A stretch of 64,000 nucleotides of DNA from Cyprinodon diabolis (taxonomy: Eukaryota; Chordata; Actinopteri; Cyprinodontiformes; Cyprinodontidae): positions 30,304,510-30,368,509 of the forward strand of contig CM060068.1 in assembly GCA_030533445.1 (NCBI GenBank), written 5' to 3'. Position 1 is the stretch's first letter; each line of letters begins with the position of its first letter. The position numbers were made by a program, and so were the translations under genes. Below are positions 23,551-35,710 of this stretch, one piece after another. The notes beneath the pieces are model-generated. The model worked only from the letters and a program-made list of their open reading frames with translations. It was not told where the DNA came from and searched no databases.

Positions 23551-24465
23551 TGCCAGGACTCAGAACACAGGGACCCAGTTTTCAGGCAAAAGAGATAGTG
23601 GTTAACAGTTTATTAAAACAAACAGGTCTGCAGAAACAGTGGCTAGAGCATCTGAGGCAGGAAACTGTGGAGAGGAGACACAGGTTAGTGACAACTAAAA
23701 CCTGATGGAGGATGTCCTGAACGTGAGAGTCACTATCCTGGTTTAGAGTACAATCCGTGCCCAAAGAACGAGGTGGATGCCACCCAGTCGGCTGACCAGA
23801 CGCAGGAGTTGCTGCACAGAGAGTTCCAGACACCAAAGCCTCGAAGGCAATAGAACTGACAGGAGATCAGATCCGAGCAGACAACAGAAGGCAGGATGAT
23901 CTAGAACAGGGGTGCCCAAGTCCAGTCCTCAAGAGCTACCATCCTGAAACTTTTAGATGCATCTCTTCTCTAGCACACCTGCATCTAAAGCCTCAATCCC
24001 CCCATTTAGCTCATCAGAGGCATGGTAACGAGCCACTCATTTGATTCAGGTGTGTTAAAAATGGTTGCATGAAATAGTTGCAGGATAGTAGCTCTTGAGG
24101 ACTGGACTTGAGCACCCCTGATCTAGAAGGCAAGGTCAGGAGACAGATCCAGGTACATTCCACCATTAGAATCAAACAGTAGTCCGAAGACAGGTAAGGA
24201 AAATCAGAACAGGATCAGAACAGGCAGGCTCAAAGGTATAAAGACAGAAATTAATCAGGATCAGGTAATCAGGACAACAAACTGGTTACGCTAGAAAACT
24301 CTCACCAATAGAACGGGACTAATCTGGTGCTGATGACTGGGAGCAAGCAGTTTAAATAGAAGCTGGAACAGGTAGATATCGTGAGTGGTAATAACAAATT
24401 GGGAGGAGCTAGGTAGGAGAATAAAATGGGATATCTAGCCAGTCACCAGCCCCAATCTCATGACA
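23551..24465 (-). mobile_element. Solo LTR (minus orientation) with 5-bp target duplication
   Basis: On the minus strand it runs from TGTCATGAGATTGGGG to GTCCTGGCA, TG...CA ends with imperfect inverted tips. It is flanked by exact TTATG on both sides (23546-23550 and 24466-24470). AATAAA is present on the minus strand at 23609-23614. Without the inserted hAT (23907-24120 plus its 8-bp duplication) the LTR is 693 bp. No internal retrotransposon sequence adjoins, so it is a solo LTR formed by LTR-LTR recombination. A 5-bp duplication fits gypsy-type or retroviral integrases. Related fragments lie at 26297 and 9740. Confidence 0.75.
23907..24120. mobile_element. Small hAT MITE nested in the solo LTR
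   Basis: A 214-bp element with long inverted ends (CAGGGGTGCCCAAGTCCAGT and its near-perfect reverse complement to 24120). Exact ATCTAGAA octamers flank it at 23899-23906 and 24121-24128. It is younger than the LTR it interrupts. Confidence 0.9.
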
Positions 24466-25120
24466 TTATGAAATTAACTATTTTGTTGATGCATTAATTT
24501 TGGACACATCTGCAAAAGTAAATTTGGGAAAGAAAATGGCCAACTTGAAAATATAAGTTATAAGGCTTTCTTTTATCAGAGCACTAAAAGGGTAAAAGAG
24601 TGCTTTGAGTTGTAATAAATTGAAATAAATCTGTATGTGCAAAGTCATACTCTATTGGCCCCAAGGACAAACCAGCAGCATTTTGCCTGTTTTCCACAAA
24701 GACCAGGCGTCTGAATAGTTCAACCATGTGTCCTTGGGCTAGACACTAAATACCCCTGACACCTCTGCTGTACTGTGCATTGTGATGAAAAGTGGAGATT
24801 GTGTCAGTCCATAGAACAAAAAGACATATTATTTTAAATCACTGTGCAGATAGATGGATGTTGTTTGAACTCTACAAAGTTTTTATTTGTAAAACATCCA
24901 AGTAGAGTGTATTATTTGGAATTGCTGTACAGAACTGTAAAATAATTTTCAACATAAGAAAACATGTCATCTACTTTACAAAAATAAAGACACTTTCAAA
25001 GAAATGACAGAAAAATAAAAGCAGATGAAGTACAGGTCCTTCACTATGTTGAGTTAAAATAAGAGTTAAAGTAAACTTTGCCTTTGAAAACTAAAACTGA
25101 AAAACTAATGTAGACAAGCC
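24466..25120. other. AT-rich non-coding, nothing recognised
   Basis: No gene or repeat family recognised. Confidence 0.4.
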
Positions 25121-25245
25121 CTGCGGTGGACTGGCGACCTGTCCAGGGTGTACCCCGCCTCCCGCCCTTAGACAGCTGGAGACAGCCACTAGCACCCCTC
25201 GCTTCCCCACTTGAGATAAGCGTGATAGAAAATGTATGGATGGAC
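25121..25245 (+). repeat. Teleost interspersed repeat (GGCGACCTGTCC family)
   Basis: GCGGTGGACTGGCGACCTGT followed by CCAGGGTGTACCCCGCCTCC and GATAAGCGTGATAGAAAATG, ending near TGGATGGA. Same family as 8964 (opposite strand) and 32722. Confidence 0.7.
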
Positions 25246-25547
25246 TAATGTAGACAAAAATAAGGCAGCTCGTTAGACATGACGATAGAGATTAAACTGG
25301 ACAGTACATTAGCTGCTCTTTGTATTCAAGGTACAGTGCATTGGACATAATTAGTAACTACAACTTTGACATTAAAATGTAAAATCTAATTAAGTCTGCT
25401 TTGTTTTGTTAAAAATTCTCTAATCTCTTTCAGATTCCAAAAATATTTATTATGCCTTAGCAGAAGCTGTTGTTCAAATTTCATTCAATCAAGGCATGCC
25501 CGTTTGTCTCTACAAATGAGTGTTGCAGTCCTTGAAGGCTTCTAACA

Positions 25548-25660
25548 GGCAGTCAAGTGATCGATGAGCTTCTGTGACAGGTTTCTTCCTGTTAAAAGGG
25601 AGCTTTTCCTCTTAACTGTTGCTGCATACATGCTTGGTGTGAGGGATTGCTGTAGTGTAA
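25548..25660 (-). repeat. Fragment of the TCAATTCAATTCA-type teleost repeat
   Basis: TTCTTCCTGTTAAAAGGGAG and TGGTGTGAGGGATTGCTG are the reverse complement of the inner part of the repeat at 27967-28345. Confidence 0.6.
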
Positions 25661-26296
25661 ACTAGAAAATGCAATGCAATGTCTGCAGTCGCCACATGCT
25701 CATTAAGGAGGAGAGTATCAGGTCAATAGCTGCAGTTCCATTAAACATCAAATTGCATAAATTGTACTTACGAAAATACATTTGCTAAATGGAATTCTTC
25801 TGTAATTGAAATAAGAATCTTTTTTTTTTAAGAGTTTTTTTGATGGGCTGGTTTTTAAGATGCACCAAAATTACTGTTTTTCAAAACTGCAATAGAAACA
25901 CTTTTTACGCATCACATGTTGGTGATCTGCAAATAGATCTTACTATCTTGCAAAAAGATGAAGACCTGAATGGCGATGATGGACAAGATGACCACTTACA
26001 GCCGTGGCTAAAATATGGATGTAACTTATGTGTTTACATCTGCCTTTGCCATATTTTTCTCATGATTTATTGCGTGACATGTGTTGCCGAGCTAAAGTAA
26101 AAATACACAAAAATTGCAATTAGAGCATTATTAATTAATGGTTTTAATCCAAAGTAAAGCATAGAGTGAAGAGTGTCATTGTTTTTTCTGCTTTCAAATA
26201 TCCATATAGGAATGTGCAGGGATTTTTCTATTTATCATCTTTAGATGCTTTATTAAGTGTATTTAGTTTGTTTTTTTATTGTTTTTCAAAGGTTTT
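25661..26296. other. AT-rich non-coding, nothing recognised
   Basis: The frame 25840-26100 shows no domain. No repeat family recognised. Confidence 0.35.
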
Positions 26297-26515
26297 GTCA
26301 AGGCTCAGAACTGAGGACCTAATTCAAAGCAGACAGATCAGTTTAATTGACAAAGACGTTTATTGATGTAAGTTGGATCTGCAACTCAGCAACAAAGGTG
26401 TCAATGGCTGGAATCTCTTTAGAGGGAAAACTCAGGTTAGTGACCAGGAAAATCTGATGGAGGGTGATAATGAGTGCGTGAGTCACTAAACTGGTTTTAG
26501 AGTTCAGTCTATTAA
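26297..26515 (-). mobile_element. Partial copy of the solo-LTR family
   Basis: TCAAGGCTCAGAACTGAGGA, CTCAGGTTAGTGACCAGG, AATCTGATGGAGGGTG and GTGAGTCACTAAACTGGTTT follow the order of 23551-23745 (TGCCAGGACTCAGAACACAG, CAGGTTAGTGACAACT, CCTGATGGAGGATG, GAGAGTCACTATCCTGG). The other end is missing. Confidence 0.6.
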
Positions 26516-26729
26516 ATGGTGGTTAATGCTCATCCTTACTTGCAAACAGCTCAAGCTTTGTTATTTTAGATGAAGAGTGTCTCTAAAGAGTAGCGACATC
26601 TTCATGTTGGACCACAAATTTTACCGTGGATTTTGATCTACACTTTCATTTAGCCATTTTATGACATACATGATATATCTTCTATTGCCTTTCAGTTTTG
26701 GTTTGGCTCTAGGGCTCTAAGGCTTCTAC

Positions 26730-27286
26730 CTAAAGCCTGGGATACAATGCGTAATATTGTCAATCATTGCTCGAAGCCCCAAGTCAAATTGTGCAAATGA
26801 ATCACAGAGTTCCAATGTTTACAGCTTGCAATGTATTTCCTTACAATGTACAAACCGTAACTGGGATGTGATCTGACCACTCATTCTGCATGTCCTCAAA
26901 TACAGGTCACGGTATTGAATAATCCTGACATCACACAATTAATAGTGGGAGCTTAAAATAGAAAAAGACATTGTATATGTTGTTTGTGCATGCAAATGTG
27001 AAAATCCCAGAGGAAAGAGATCTCATTCTGGTCATGTCACTGATTCAACGTGCAACATGCAATTCAATCACGAGCCTCGACCAAAATGCCAAACAGGTTT
27101 GATTTTTTGTTACTCACAATTTCTGATCAGGAGGTCATCACGAGGTGCCGATTGCCTCTCGTGTTACCCTTGTATACGGCAAGACATGTGATTTGGCCAA
27201 GAGTTGGCCCGATCACTAAACTTGTGGCACAACTGAAAAATTGTCTCAAAAATCACCAAAAATTGCTCAGTGTATGCTGGGCTTAA
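26730..27286. mobile_element. Probable MITE with imperfect inverted ends
   Basis: CTAAAGCCTGGGATACAATG at the left matches the right end read on the minus strand (CTTAAGCCCAGCATACACTG) at about 15 of 20 positions. No target duplication is evident. The inner frames (27050-27286) are AT-poor but match nothing I know. Confidence 0.45.
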
Positions 27287-27966
27287 GTGTGAAGCTGACT
27301 GCAGCCTTTAAAAGTTTTGGCCATAAAGTTCTAATTAGTGGTAGCTACGGAACCAATTCAACTGGTTGGGAGGGGCTGAGGCAGCGTCAGTCACAGCAAG
27401 CCAACTTTAACCCAGACAACCTCCAACATCAATCTAATCAGCAGCAGCTCCTCCAGGCCCTCTTCTCCATCTCACCTCTATTGATTCCACTAAAGAGCTC
27501 TGCCCAGTGAAAAGCCAACTTTGACAAACTGGGCCAAAAACATGTCTTTGGGGACGTTGGGTTTTTGGAAAATATTTATAGGACAGTTATACGGTATAAC
27601 AATAGCCATAGATTGTTTTGTCCTTGCACTGATATTATTTAAATAACTGTAAAAACTGTTGCTCTTACACTGTTATTACTTCATTATTTTTAATGCAGCT
27701 TTGTGCTTATGACTAGATATTTATTTCTTTGTTAGTTTTATGCTTTTTATATGATTTTCAAGACAGCATAATTTGGGCTTGTTTTTATTGAGGTAGGCAG
27801 GTATTATTTTGTTAATGCAAAACTTTTTAGAAGCAATGAAAAGTGGGATTTTAGTGTTCTTTCAACAGATTATTTCACCTAAACTCTGGTTCTCCGCATT
27901 TTCTCTGGTTATCATTAGGTTCTTTGGGGGTTTTTTGATCTCCCCATGTTCACCTAGATGATCATG
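27287..27966. other. Non-coding, nothing recognised
   Basis: 27300-27540 is richer in GC than its flanks. No frame or family is supported. Confidence 0.3.
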
Positions 27967-28345
27967 ACTTCAATTTAATTCAATTCAATTCAGTTTATCT
28001 TCATAGCACCAATTCACAACTCATGTAATCTCAAGGCACTTTACAGTTCACCAGATCATACAGTCAAATTGATTCAAAGTTATCTATCTAAGGAAAACCA
28101 GTTGATTGTATCGACTCATTGACTCGAAGGCAATCCCTCAGACTAAGCATGCTTGTAGTGACAGTGGAGAGGAAAAACTCCCTTTTAACAGGAAGAACTC
28201 TCCAGCAGAAACAGGCTCAGTGTGAGCGGCCACCTGCAGAGGCCAAATGGGGCTCAAGGAGACAGAAGCAGAGATACAAAAGGCAACTGTAAAAGGCGGC
28301 CCCATCCAGGAAACACACAGCCAGGTCCGAGCCAGCTCCAATGTC
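27967..28345 (+). repeat. TCAATTCAATTCA-type teleost interspersed repeat
   Basis: Starts with TTAATTCAATTCAATTCAG, continues with CACCAATTCACAACTCATG and CTCAAGGCACTTTACAG, then GAGGAAAAACTCCCTTTTAA and CAGGCTCAGTGTGAGCGGC. This order is a very common fish repeat. Other copies: 50704 (start only) and 25548 (inner part, minus). Confidence 0.75.
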
Positions 28346-29690
28346 AGAGGACTTGTTGGGGTTATGGTTATATCGACTTCTATTTTGACAACTGAGAATG
28401 TTTGGAAATCCTTCTATAAGCTAACTGGAATTTAAACTTACCAAGAGCTACTCCAGTTCCTATCTGCTGTTTTTTTGGTTTTCAAGATGCTTCATGTTTG
28501 TTCACTGATGTTCTCTAATGAGCCCCTGAGGTCTTCTCACAACAGCTGTATTTATACTGAAATTTTATTAGTTATTTATATAAAACCCAAATAAAATAAA
28601 ATGAAGTTTATAGTCTTAACATGACAAAATGTGAAATTCCTCTGTGTGAGATTCTATGGAACTATGTCAGCATAAAATTGTTAAAACAAAACCCCACAAT
28701 GGCTTAAACACCAACTGCTATAAATAGACCCATACCTTTAAGATGTCATTTGTGCATGAAGCATAATCTAGTCTTCTTCATGCTTTTATTACACATATCC
28801 AATTCATCCTCATTCTAAATGTACTCACATCCTCTCTTCAGATCACTTGCGTTAGTTTGTAATTTTTTATAGTCATTGCAATAATATGTTTAATAATATG
28901 GTTCAGAATTGCAGTGGGAAAAATATTCTCCTTTTGAAATATTTGCAGTATTTAGAATGTTTTAGAATTGAAGCATAATCCAGCTAAACGTGCTTTACTA
29001 TGAATGATTCAACAGCTATCAAAATTGATCCCAGCTCTGGGTTCATTGATTGGATGGTACAAAAAAAGACAATTTATTGCTCTTTTTCTTAAAAGAAATC
29101 ATTAAAGGAAAGCAATTCAATTCCTTACTGAAGTGTGCATTCCTTGTAAAACAACAAAAATGCATTGAATCTTATATTTATTCCAACATAGTGTTGATTA
29201 TATTGTTTTGTAAAAAGATAAAAATATCAAACTCAAAATGTGACAGATATAGGCATTTACCAGCTGATAAAATGAAAATCTGACACTGATGCCTTTTCAT
29301 GTCATGAAATCAGAGAGCTCAACTAGCAAGTCAGCTTAAAAGGTCATGGCACTGTAATGTGGAAAGATGCTGCTTTGATCAAGATGGCTTGCTTCCAGAC
29401 TGCCTGAAAGCTTATTGCAGCACTCACATGGGAAACTGTCCAGTTAACAACACAGGGATGCACAAATCCAGATCCAATCCATCCTTCTAAGAATAAAGAA
29501 AGATTTTTTGTATCCTCTGACAGATTAATTATTATTTCCCAGAATATAGATTTATTATTTAGATGGTGTCAAGATCAGTTATTTTGCAGAACAGTGTCCA
29601 GGAAAAAAAAGGTCAGTCTTATGGTGTGGAAGCAATAGTCTGACTCTTCCTTGTCTACTGTTTTTATTTAATTTGTCTTTCCCCCCCCCC
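28346..29690. other. AT-rich non-coding, nothing recognised
   Basis: No gene, splice pattern or repeat family recognised. A short poly-C run at 29683-29693 closes the stretch. Confidence 0.4.
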
Positions 29691-29930
29691 CCTCAGCTGC
29701 CAGTGTGTTTTTGCTGGCACAATCTGCATACCAGATGAGCAGAGGAAAATGGCTTCATCTCTACAATTACAAGAAGGCCACGACCTGCTGTCAAGGCAAC
29801 CGCTTGGCATCTATTTGAAAGCTTCCTGGCACCCGAAACCTGCAGATTTCATAAACCTACAATTAGGCGCTGGGCATGTATCAGTCAGCACACTCTGCGA
29901 AACATCTGCTTGTGTGTGTATGTTCGTACA
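29691..29930. other. Candidate conserved non-coding element
   Basis: Complex, balanced sequence in an AT-rich setting, free of recognised repeats, with homeobox-type cores (CAATTACAAG, CAATTAGGCGC) and an E-box-like CAGCTG at 29695-29700. Frames on both strands look like chance. Conservation cannot be tested here. Confidence 0.3.
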
Positions 29931-30118
29931 TCTACAATGCATGTGTTTGTTTGCTGGAGGCAAAATTACCATCCATGAGAAAAAATTAGCCCAACACTGA
30001 GGAAGCAGCAAGTTTGATTGGAAATCTGCTTTGTGTATGCAAAGTCTGTTATCATATAGTTATTTTCATGTTTTTATCTATTGCAACACTTTCTGAACTT
30101 GATGTCTCTCACAACCCC

Positions 30119-30120
<2 letters not shown>

Positions 30121-30177
<57 letters not shown>
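30121..30177. repeat. (AT)n microsatellite
   Basis: A 57-bp AT tract. A second short tract lies at 30359-30374. Confidence 0.95.
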
Positions 30178-30182
<5 letters not shown>

Positions 30183-32066
30183 CAAAAATAACAAAAAGAA
30201 CGTGCAAAATCTAGTGAAAATGGTGCTGTTCAAGGTGTAAAGGGTTGGGTTTCAGGTTGTCAACAAATTAAATATATTTAGCGCTGGGGGATAGTCTGAA
30301 AAAAATATAACCGGATATGTAAAATAGACACCAAACTATAGTTTTTGTTCAGTTTTGTTTATATATATATATATGACTCCGTATTAAAATACATTTTAGC
30401 TTTAGGCACTTAAAAGACATTCCAGCCGAATTTATGTATAATTGCATGGAGAATAATTTTAAGAAAATAAGGCTAAAATCAGTCCTCTTAGTTGCAATTC
30501 ACCATAAATATGCTCTATGTATTTCATATGCCTCTGTTCAATATTAATGATGCAATATAGCCACAACATGTAAAACTTGTAATAGCCAATGCATACCTCT
30601 TGAAATCATAGAAATTGCATACAACCTGCTGGGAAATAATGTGGCAACAGTGAAGAGGGACAATTCTCTTTCAATAAGTTGAAAGCAACACTAAATATAA
30701 GCTGAGTAGAATTAGATTTGTAATTTACATTATCATATATTTTTTCTAATAGGTTTATTTATGCAGTAGTTCATAACACATGTCATCTAAAGGAACGAGG
30801 AAAGAAAAATCAGTTCAAGTGAAATATTGGTAACATGAATATAATTGGCCCTAGCACTGAACCCTGTGGTACTCCACAAGTAACCCTGGAGTTTGAGGAA
30901 GACTATAATTACCACTCACTATTCCAACATAAAGTACTGTAATTAAAACCAGTGGAAAATAAAATGAAAATATGTTATAATGAGGCCAGGTGTTCCAGTT
31001 CGTCTGCTTCATGTGTTACCTTTAAATTAAGGTTGAAAAAACAAAATAATAGTTTATCTAAAAGATTTATTTTTAAATAGTTTTCAATACAAAATATTAC
31101 GTTTGGTTATGGCTTTTATATTCTTTGTAAAGACTGCTAATTTATATTTGTCCAGCAGACAGTCATTGACCATATCCATCAGGAAGGAAGCAAATGATAA
31201 TTGCTAAAAAGGCTGGCTGTTTACAAATAGTTTTATTCAAGCATTTGGAAAGCTGTGGAAAATTATGAATGTTATTCTTTTTTCTTTCTGTTTTCATTTA
31301 TATTTCCTGAGAAAAATAAATGAGAGTCTTTGTTTACTATGAGTCTTTCTATTATAACAAAATTTGATGTAAAACTTGAATAAAATCAATCTAAGTTTTA
31401 TGATTGAATCCTATTAATAAAATAGTTATAATTATCATGGCAAGTTGCACCTGTAAATTGAAGGGTACGGTTCTGATGCCTCTTTTAACTGATAAATACT
31501 TAAGACAAGCACACTGACTTTTTCAAACATTACTCACAAACATTCACATTGTTTCAGCAAAAACAAATGTTCTTTAAAAATCTAATATTTCTCTTAAAAA
31601 CATTAAAGTTTGAATTGATTCATGAACATGACAAATGTAACAACGCAGAAATCCACAGTTAGATTTGATCTTGTGTGGGCTAAAGATAGGAACCACTCCC
31701 CCCAATGTTTTCAATTTAGACTAACAGATAATTGTTTCTTTATCTGACTGTGTTTGACTGCGGAGTCTATTTCTGTCTGTTGTGCAAATGAGGACATAAC
31801 GCTTCAAGATATTGCTTCTAAAAGTAGAGATTGTGTCTGTTTCAAATCATTCAATTATTTCCAAATGTTGCATTGAGTTATCTGTAAAATTTGTGCATAT
31901 GTTGTAAAACTGAACAGAGAGAGAGAGACTGGACAAATCAGCTGCTGAGAATTAAATAAGAGAGAAGTGTGGGAGAGTGTGATGGAGTCATGTGATCTCT
32001 TTATAGTTTCTATGGCATCAGTCATGCGCCATTTATCCCCTTGATATTTTAATATTAAAGAACTAA
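30178..32066. other. AT-rich non-coding, nothing recognised
   Basis: No gene or family recognised. 31735-31830 is somewhat more complex (CAGATAATTG, GTGCAAATGAGG). Confidence 0.35.
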
Positions 32067-32141
32067 GTGAGTGAGTGAGTGAGTGAGTGAGTGAGTGAGT
32101 GAGTGAGTGAGTGAGTGAGTGAGTGAGTGAGTGAGTGAGTG
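32067..32141. repeat. (GTGA)n microsatellite
   Basis: About 19 GTGA units without interruption. Confidence 0.97.
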
Positions 32142-32721
32142 TCTTTTTTTCTAAGACAAATGAAGAGGAGGATTTATGTCATGTCAGTCAGCCTGTATAT
32201 TTTCTGGAGACGAAGTGATGGTCAGGTACCCACTTGTGCTTTGAAAGAAAAACTGTGGAGGCAGAAATGTCTGTGACTAGTTTCTTGAGCCCACAGCATT
32301 AGCAGTTATTCAAATAAGCTCTTTCCTTCCTCATCTCTTTACAGAGAGCAGGATTCTGATAGGATTGGTTGTGTTCTCATGGTCAAACACAGATGCGTTA
32401 ATTTCACTGAATCATGTAAGATAAAACAAAGCAACAAAAAATGCCTATTAGGTATTGACAGAACAGTTTCTGTGTTTTTTTTATTTATTTAAACCATTCT
32501 TAACAGGAAGGTATTAAGTGTAATTATCTGGAATGCAATGGGAAAGATTCGTCTAAATTCACCTATTCACTGTGACACACCTACACTCCCAAAAAATATT
32601 TTACCAAAATTTTTAAGATTTAACTAATTTTGTTACATAACAAATTTATATTAACTTCTTTTTTTTTTTTAGATCATTTTAACACAAACCTAATAAACAA
32701 ACCATACATTATTCATATTCT
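32142..32721. other. Non-coding, nothing recognised
   Basis: No supported gene or repeat. Confidence 0.4.
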
Positions 32722-32850
32722 GCGATGGACTGGCGACCTGTCCAGGATGGACCTCGCCTCTCGCCCGTAGAGAGCTGGAGATAGGCACCAGCATCCCTCG
32801 CGACCCCACTCGGTATAAAGCGTGTCAGATAATAGATGGATGGATGGATT
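32722..32850 (+). repeat. Teleost interspersed repeat (GGCGACCTGTCC family)
   Basis: TGCGATGGACTGGCGACCTG and then CCTCTCGCCCGTAGAGAGC and a (GATG)n tail at 32836-32848. Nearly the same segment as 25121-25245. Confidence 0.7.
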
Positions 32851-33367
32851 ATTCATATTAATTTCTATAATAATGCTAATGTATTTAAATTACATAATCA
32901 TCAGTTTTATGTATTTAGTTTTAGAAACCAGTATATTTAATTTAAATACATAACATTTAACAGCAGCTTACTCCATCCATGATAGCCTTAGAGCTGAGGA
33001 CCAGCACATAGGCCAAAAATAAATAGGTATACAGAAACACTTCTTATTAGTACAGAGTTGCCATTTTCACATTATGCAGGAGTTTTCAACAAAGTATTGC
33101 ATAGCTCATTTGGATAGGTATTATTTGAAGGAAAATTGAGTATTAGGTCTACAAAGTAGTACCATTAGTGCTACCTGATCCACTAGTGGAAGCCATTCTT
33201 CATTCTTAGGTGGAGACTCACAAGTATTTACAAGATTTGACACAGCCGCCAAATTCGAACACAGCCAGTTTCCAATCTATGGCTGGATCAATTTAGAGCC
33301 GAGGTATTTAGTCTGATTTTGTTAAACCTGCTTTGTGTAATAGACTTATTTCTCCCAGTGCAAAACC
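32851..33367. other. AT-rich non-coding, nothing recognised
   Basis: No gene or family recognised. Confidence 0.4.
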
Positions 33368-33490
33368 TTAAAGGTATAGTGGAAGATGTTCATTTTCTGG
33401 GTGGATCATCAAAATAATTGGTCCTCCTAATTGTCAACCATTCTGGTGATATGTTTACGTAAGGCCATCCTATGTGCTTGTCCCCATTTT
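33368..33490. mobile_element. One-ended copy of the 4164-4812 TTAA MITE
   Basis: TTAAAGGTATAGTGGAAGAT, then CTGGGTGGATC, AATTGGTCCTCCTAATTGTC and TGATATGTTTACGTAAGGC. In order, these match the reverse complement of the right part of the element at 4164-4812. The other end is not found, so the copy is truncated. Confidence 0.65.
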
Positions 33491-33599
33491 CACCATAGTG
33501 AGTTTAACATAGTGGAAAAACTGCAAATCTTCTTTGATTAAATCAGAGACCAGCAATACTGAACTTTGGGCATTTATGTATTACATATATAATTTGTAT

Positions 33600-33735
33600 G
33601 TTGGCCTTGTGGTAAGAGCAGCGTGCTTGTGCTCTGAGAAGGTTGCAAGTATCCGGTTTGATCCCCACAGCCTCCACTATGGGATGAGTTAAATGCAAAG
33701 GTAAATTTCTCCAATTTGACAACAATTAAGTTCAA
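33600..33735 (+). mobile_element. tRNA-derived SINE
   Basis: TGGCCTTGTGG (33602-33612) matches the pol III A box and GGTTTGATCCC (33655-33665) the B box, 53 bp apart. The tail ATGGGATGAGTTAAATGCAAA is shared with the SINE at 62808 (AAGGGATGGGTTAAATGCAAA). Short AAT-rich sequence follows. Confidence 0.65.
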
Positions 33736-34821
33736 TTATTATTATTTTTATCACAATGAATCCAATTTAATAACTTTTTTAAATTAAGTAGTTAGATATA
33801 GTACAGTTTTTGTGTCGGGTTTTTGGTCGACCATATGTTAGAATAAGCTCACCAATTCCTTTATACTGCTTTTTGATCATCTGATCACTATTTGAGGGTC
33901 CCTTTCAGAGGCTGGGGCATCAAGAACTTGCACAGCTGGTGTAGGCATTCCCATATTAGCAAAACACTTACCAAAGCATATATCTTCTCAGCTGAGGAAA
34001 ATCTCCAGTTAATTTTAAAGAGTCTGCTGTTGTTACACTAGAAGGAAATTATTCAGTAACAATGATACATTAAAAGAATGATGTACTGTCGAGATATAAT
34101 TGTGTTGTGAAGCAAGCTATTATCAAAATATGCACTATAAAAGCTCAGAACATTCCTTGTGGCATATAAATCTCCAAATTAGAAAGCTGTAAGTTAACCG
34201 AAATGTGAGTACTACTTGGCGGTATGGATTTAGAAAAAGTCAGAGTTCCCTCATCTGATGCATCTCGGGTTAAGAAGTGGTTTAAAACAAGGAATATGAA
34301 AATTTTAGCATGACATATCATCTGTGTGTCCATGGAGGCTCTTGAAGCTCTGACTATAGCCTCAGTCCATGTATTATGCTTCTCCAACTAAATTATGGTT
34401 GATTTGGCTTAAATATCTCATCAAGGCTTGTATACACGCTCTACCATTTATCTTTTCTATGAATATACCTGGGCACAACGCTCTAAATATCCATTTTCTT
34501 TTGTAATTGCATACCTTGAACACAGATCACAGCAGTGTCCATCTATTTTCAATTTCTCTGTTTTTATTTTTATTTAATGTGATATAAAGTTAACGTTTTG
34601 AGGCACTGTCAACTTTGCGGTAAGCCATAATCATATAAATCAGGATGCAATTATCAGCGTGTATAATGAACAGGAATTTTGCTATTGGAATCAAACTACT
34701 GCCATTTTTTCAGCGTTATTCTAATTTATTGTGGTTTATTTCTCTATATATGAACGAATGCAAATCAAAACTTAAGCCTGCATATTGTTTATATAAGTAG
34801 CCTATCTTGTTTAATATCTAG
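33736..34821. other. AT-rich non-coding, nothing recognised
   Basis: The 80-codon minus frame at 34145-34387 has no recognisable domain. Confidence 0.35.
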
Positions 34822-35710
34822 CTCCGCCCCTGTTTTATACACATTCTACATTTTTTTTCTGTTTTCCTACGCTCTCACCCCCCTTTCTACCTCTTTCCTC
34901 CTTCTCTCGCTTTTCAATCTTCTTCCTCCTACCAACAACAAGTGAGGATCATCTCTGCACATCCATCCGTTCTCCGTTCAGCGGCGGGGCTTTGAGTTGA
35001 GTTATAGATGTCTGCTGGAATTTCTTTTCTCCTCATCCATTTCACTGTTTAATCGATGGGGATGACAGACTGCAGGTGCAGCGGCGGCGTGCGTTAAAAT
35101 CGGCAGGGACGGTGTGTGGTGCACTAGGACCGTGGAGAGAGAGTACTCTCATCGTGAGCAATGGAGCTGTAGAGGGAACCCCCCCCCCCCCCACACACAC
35201 TCGCTGGATCTGGCGATTTTATCCTTACATTTTTCTCTCCCCTTCTCATCTCCACGGGGATCGCATCAACTAATTTGCGTTTGGGAAGAAAGCAGGAGTG
35301 GATTTCTAATTCGGCGAGATTTGCGTAGAACTCGGTTCATACATTTTTTTTAAAGAGGGTGAAAGTGTCTTTTTGCCATATCATGTCTTCTAGGCTGTAA
35401 AAAACAACAACAAAAAAACCCCCACCTTTATCTCACCCGTCCAACCTCTTTTATAAAAGAGCGTGAAGATATATCCGCGCACTTTTTTCCCTCCAGAAAG
35501 AACCGAGGAAAACATAAATCCTCATTTTTGTGATTGAATTTCAGTCGGACGGCTGGCTGAATGGGTGACCTCGCTGAAACACAGATCACCCCCTGCTTGA
35601 AGCCGCTGTATGCACGCGTTTTTTTTCTCTGCTGACCGGGAGTTGTGATGTCCAGATCCTTCCACGCTGACTGACACTTGGCTTCGTACCATTTTGGAAT
35701 CAAATTGAAG
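34822..35710 (+). promoter_or_regulatory. Putative CpG-rich promoter and non-coding first exon
   Basis: The composition changes abruptly. A GC box (CTCCGCCCC at 34822-34830) and pyrimidine-rich tracts precede a stretch with many CpGs (for example GTTCAGCGGCGGGGC, GCAGCGGCGGCGTGCG). It ends in GAAG|GTAGGC at 35707-35716, a plausible splice donor. Several ATGs open only short frames, so if this is an exon it is 5' UTR with the coding start further right. CpG enrichment continues weakly to about 37140. An acceptor-like pyrimidine tract with CAG lies at 36984-37004. No gene can be named. It could instead be an unmethylated enhancer. The minus-strand frame 35428-35787 is probably chance. Confidence 0.35.

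Noticed and set aside
33602..33665. Functional tRNA gene
   Set aside because: A and B boxes are present but no cloverleaf or anticodon arm is convincing, and the tail matches a SINE.
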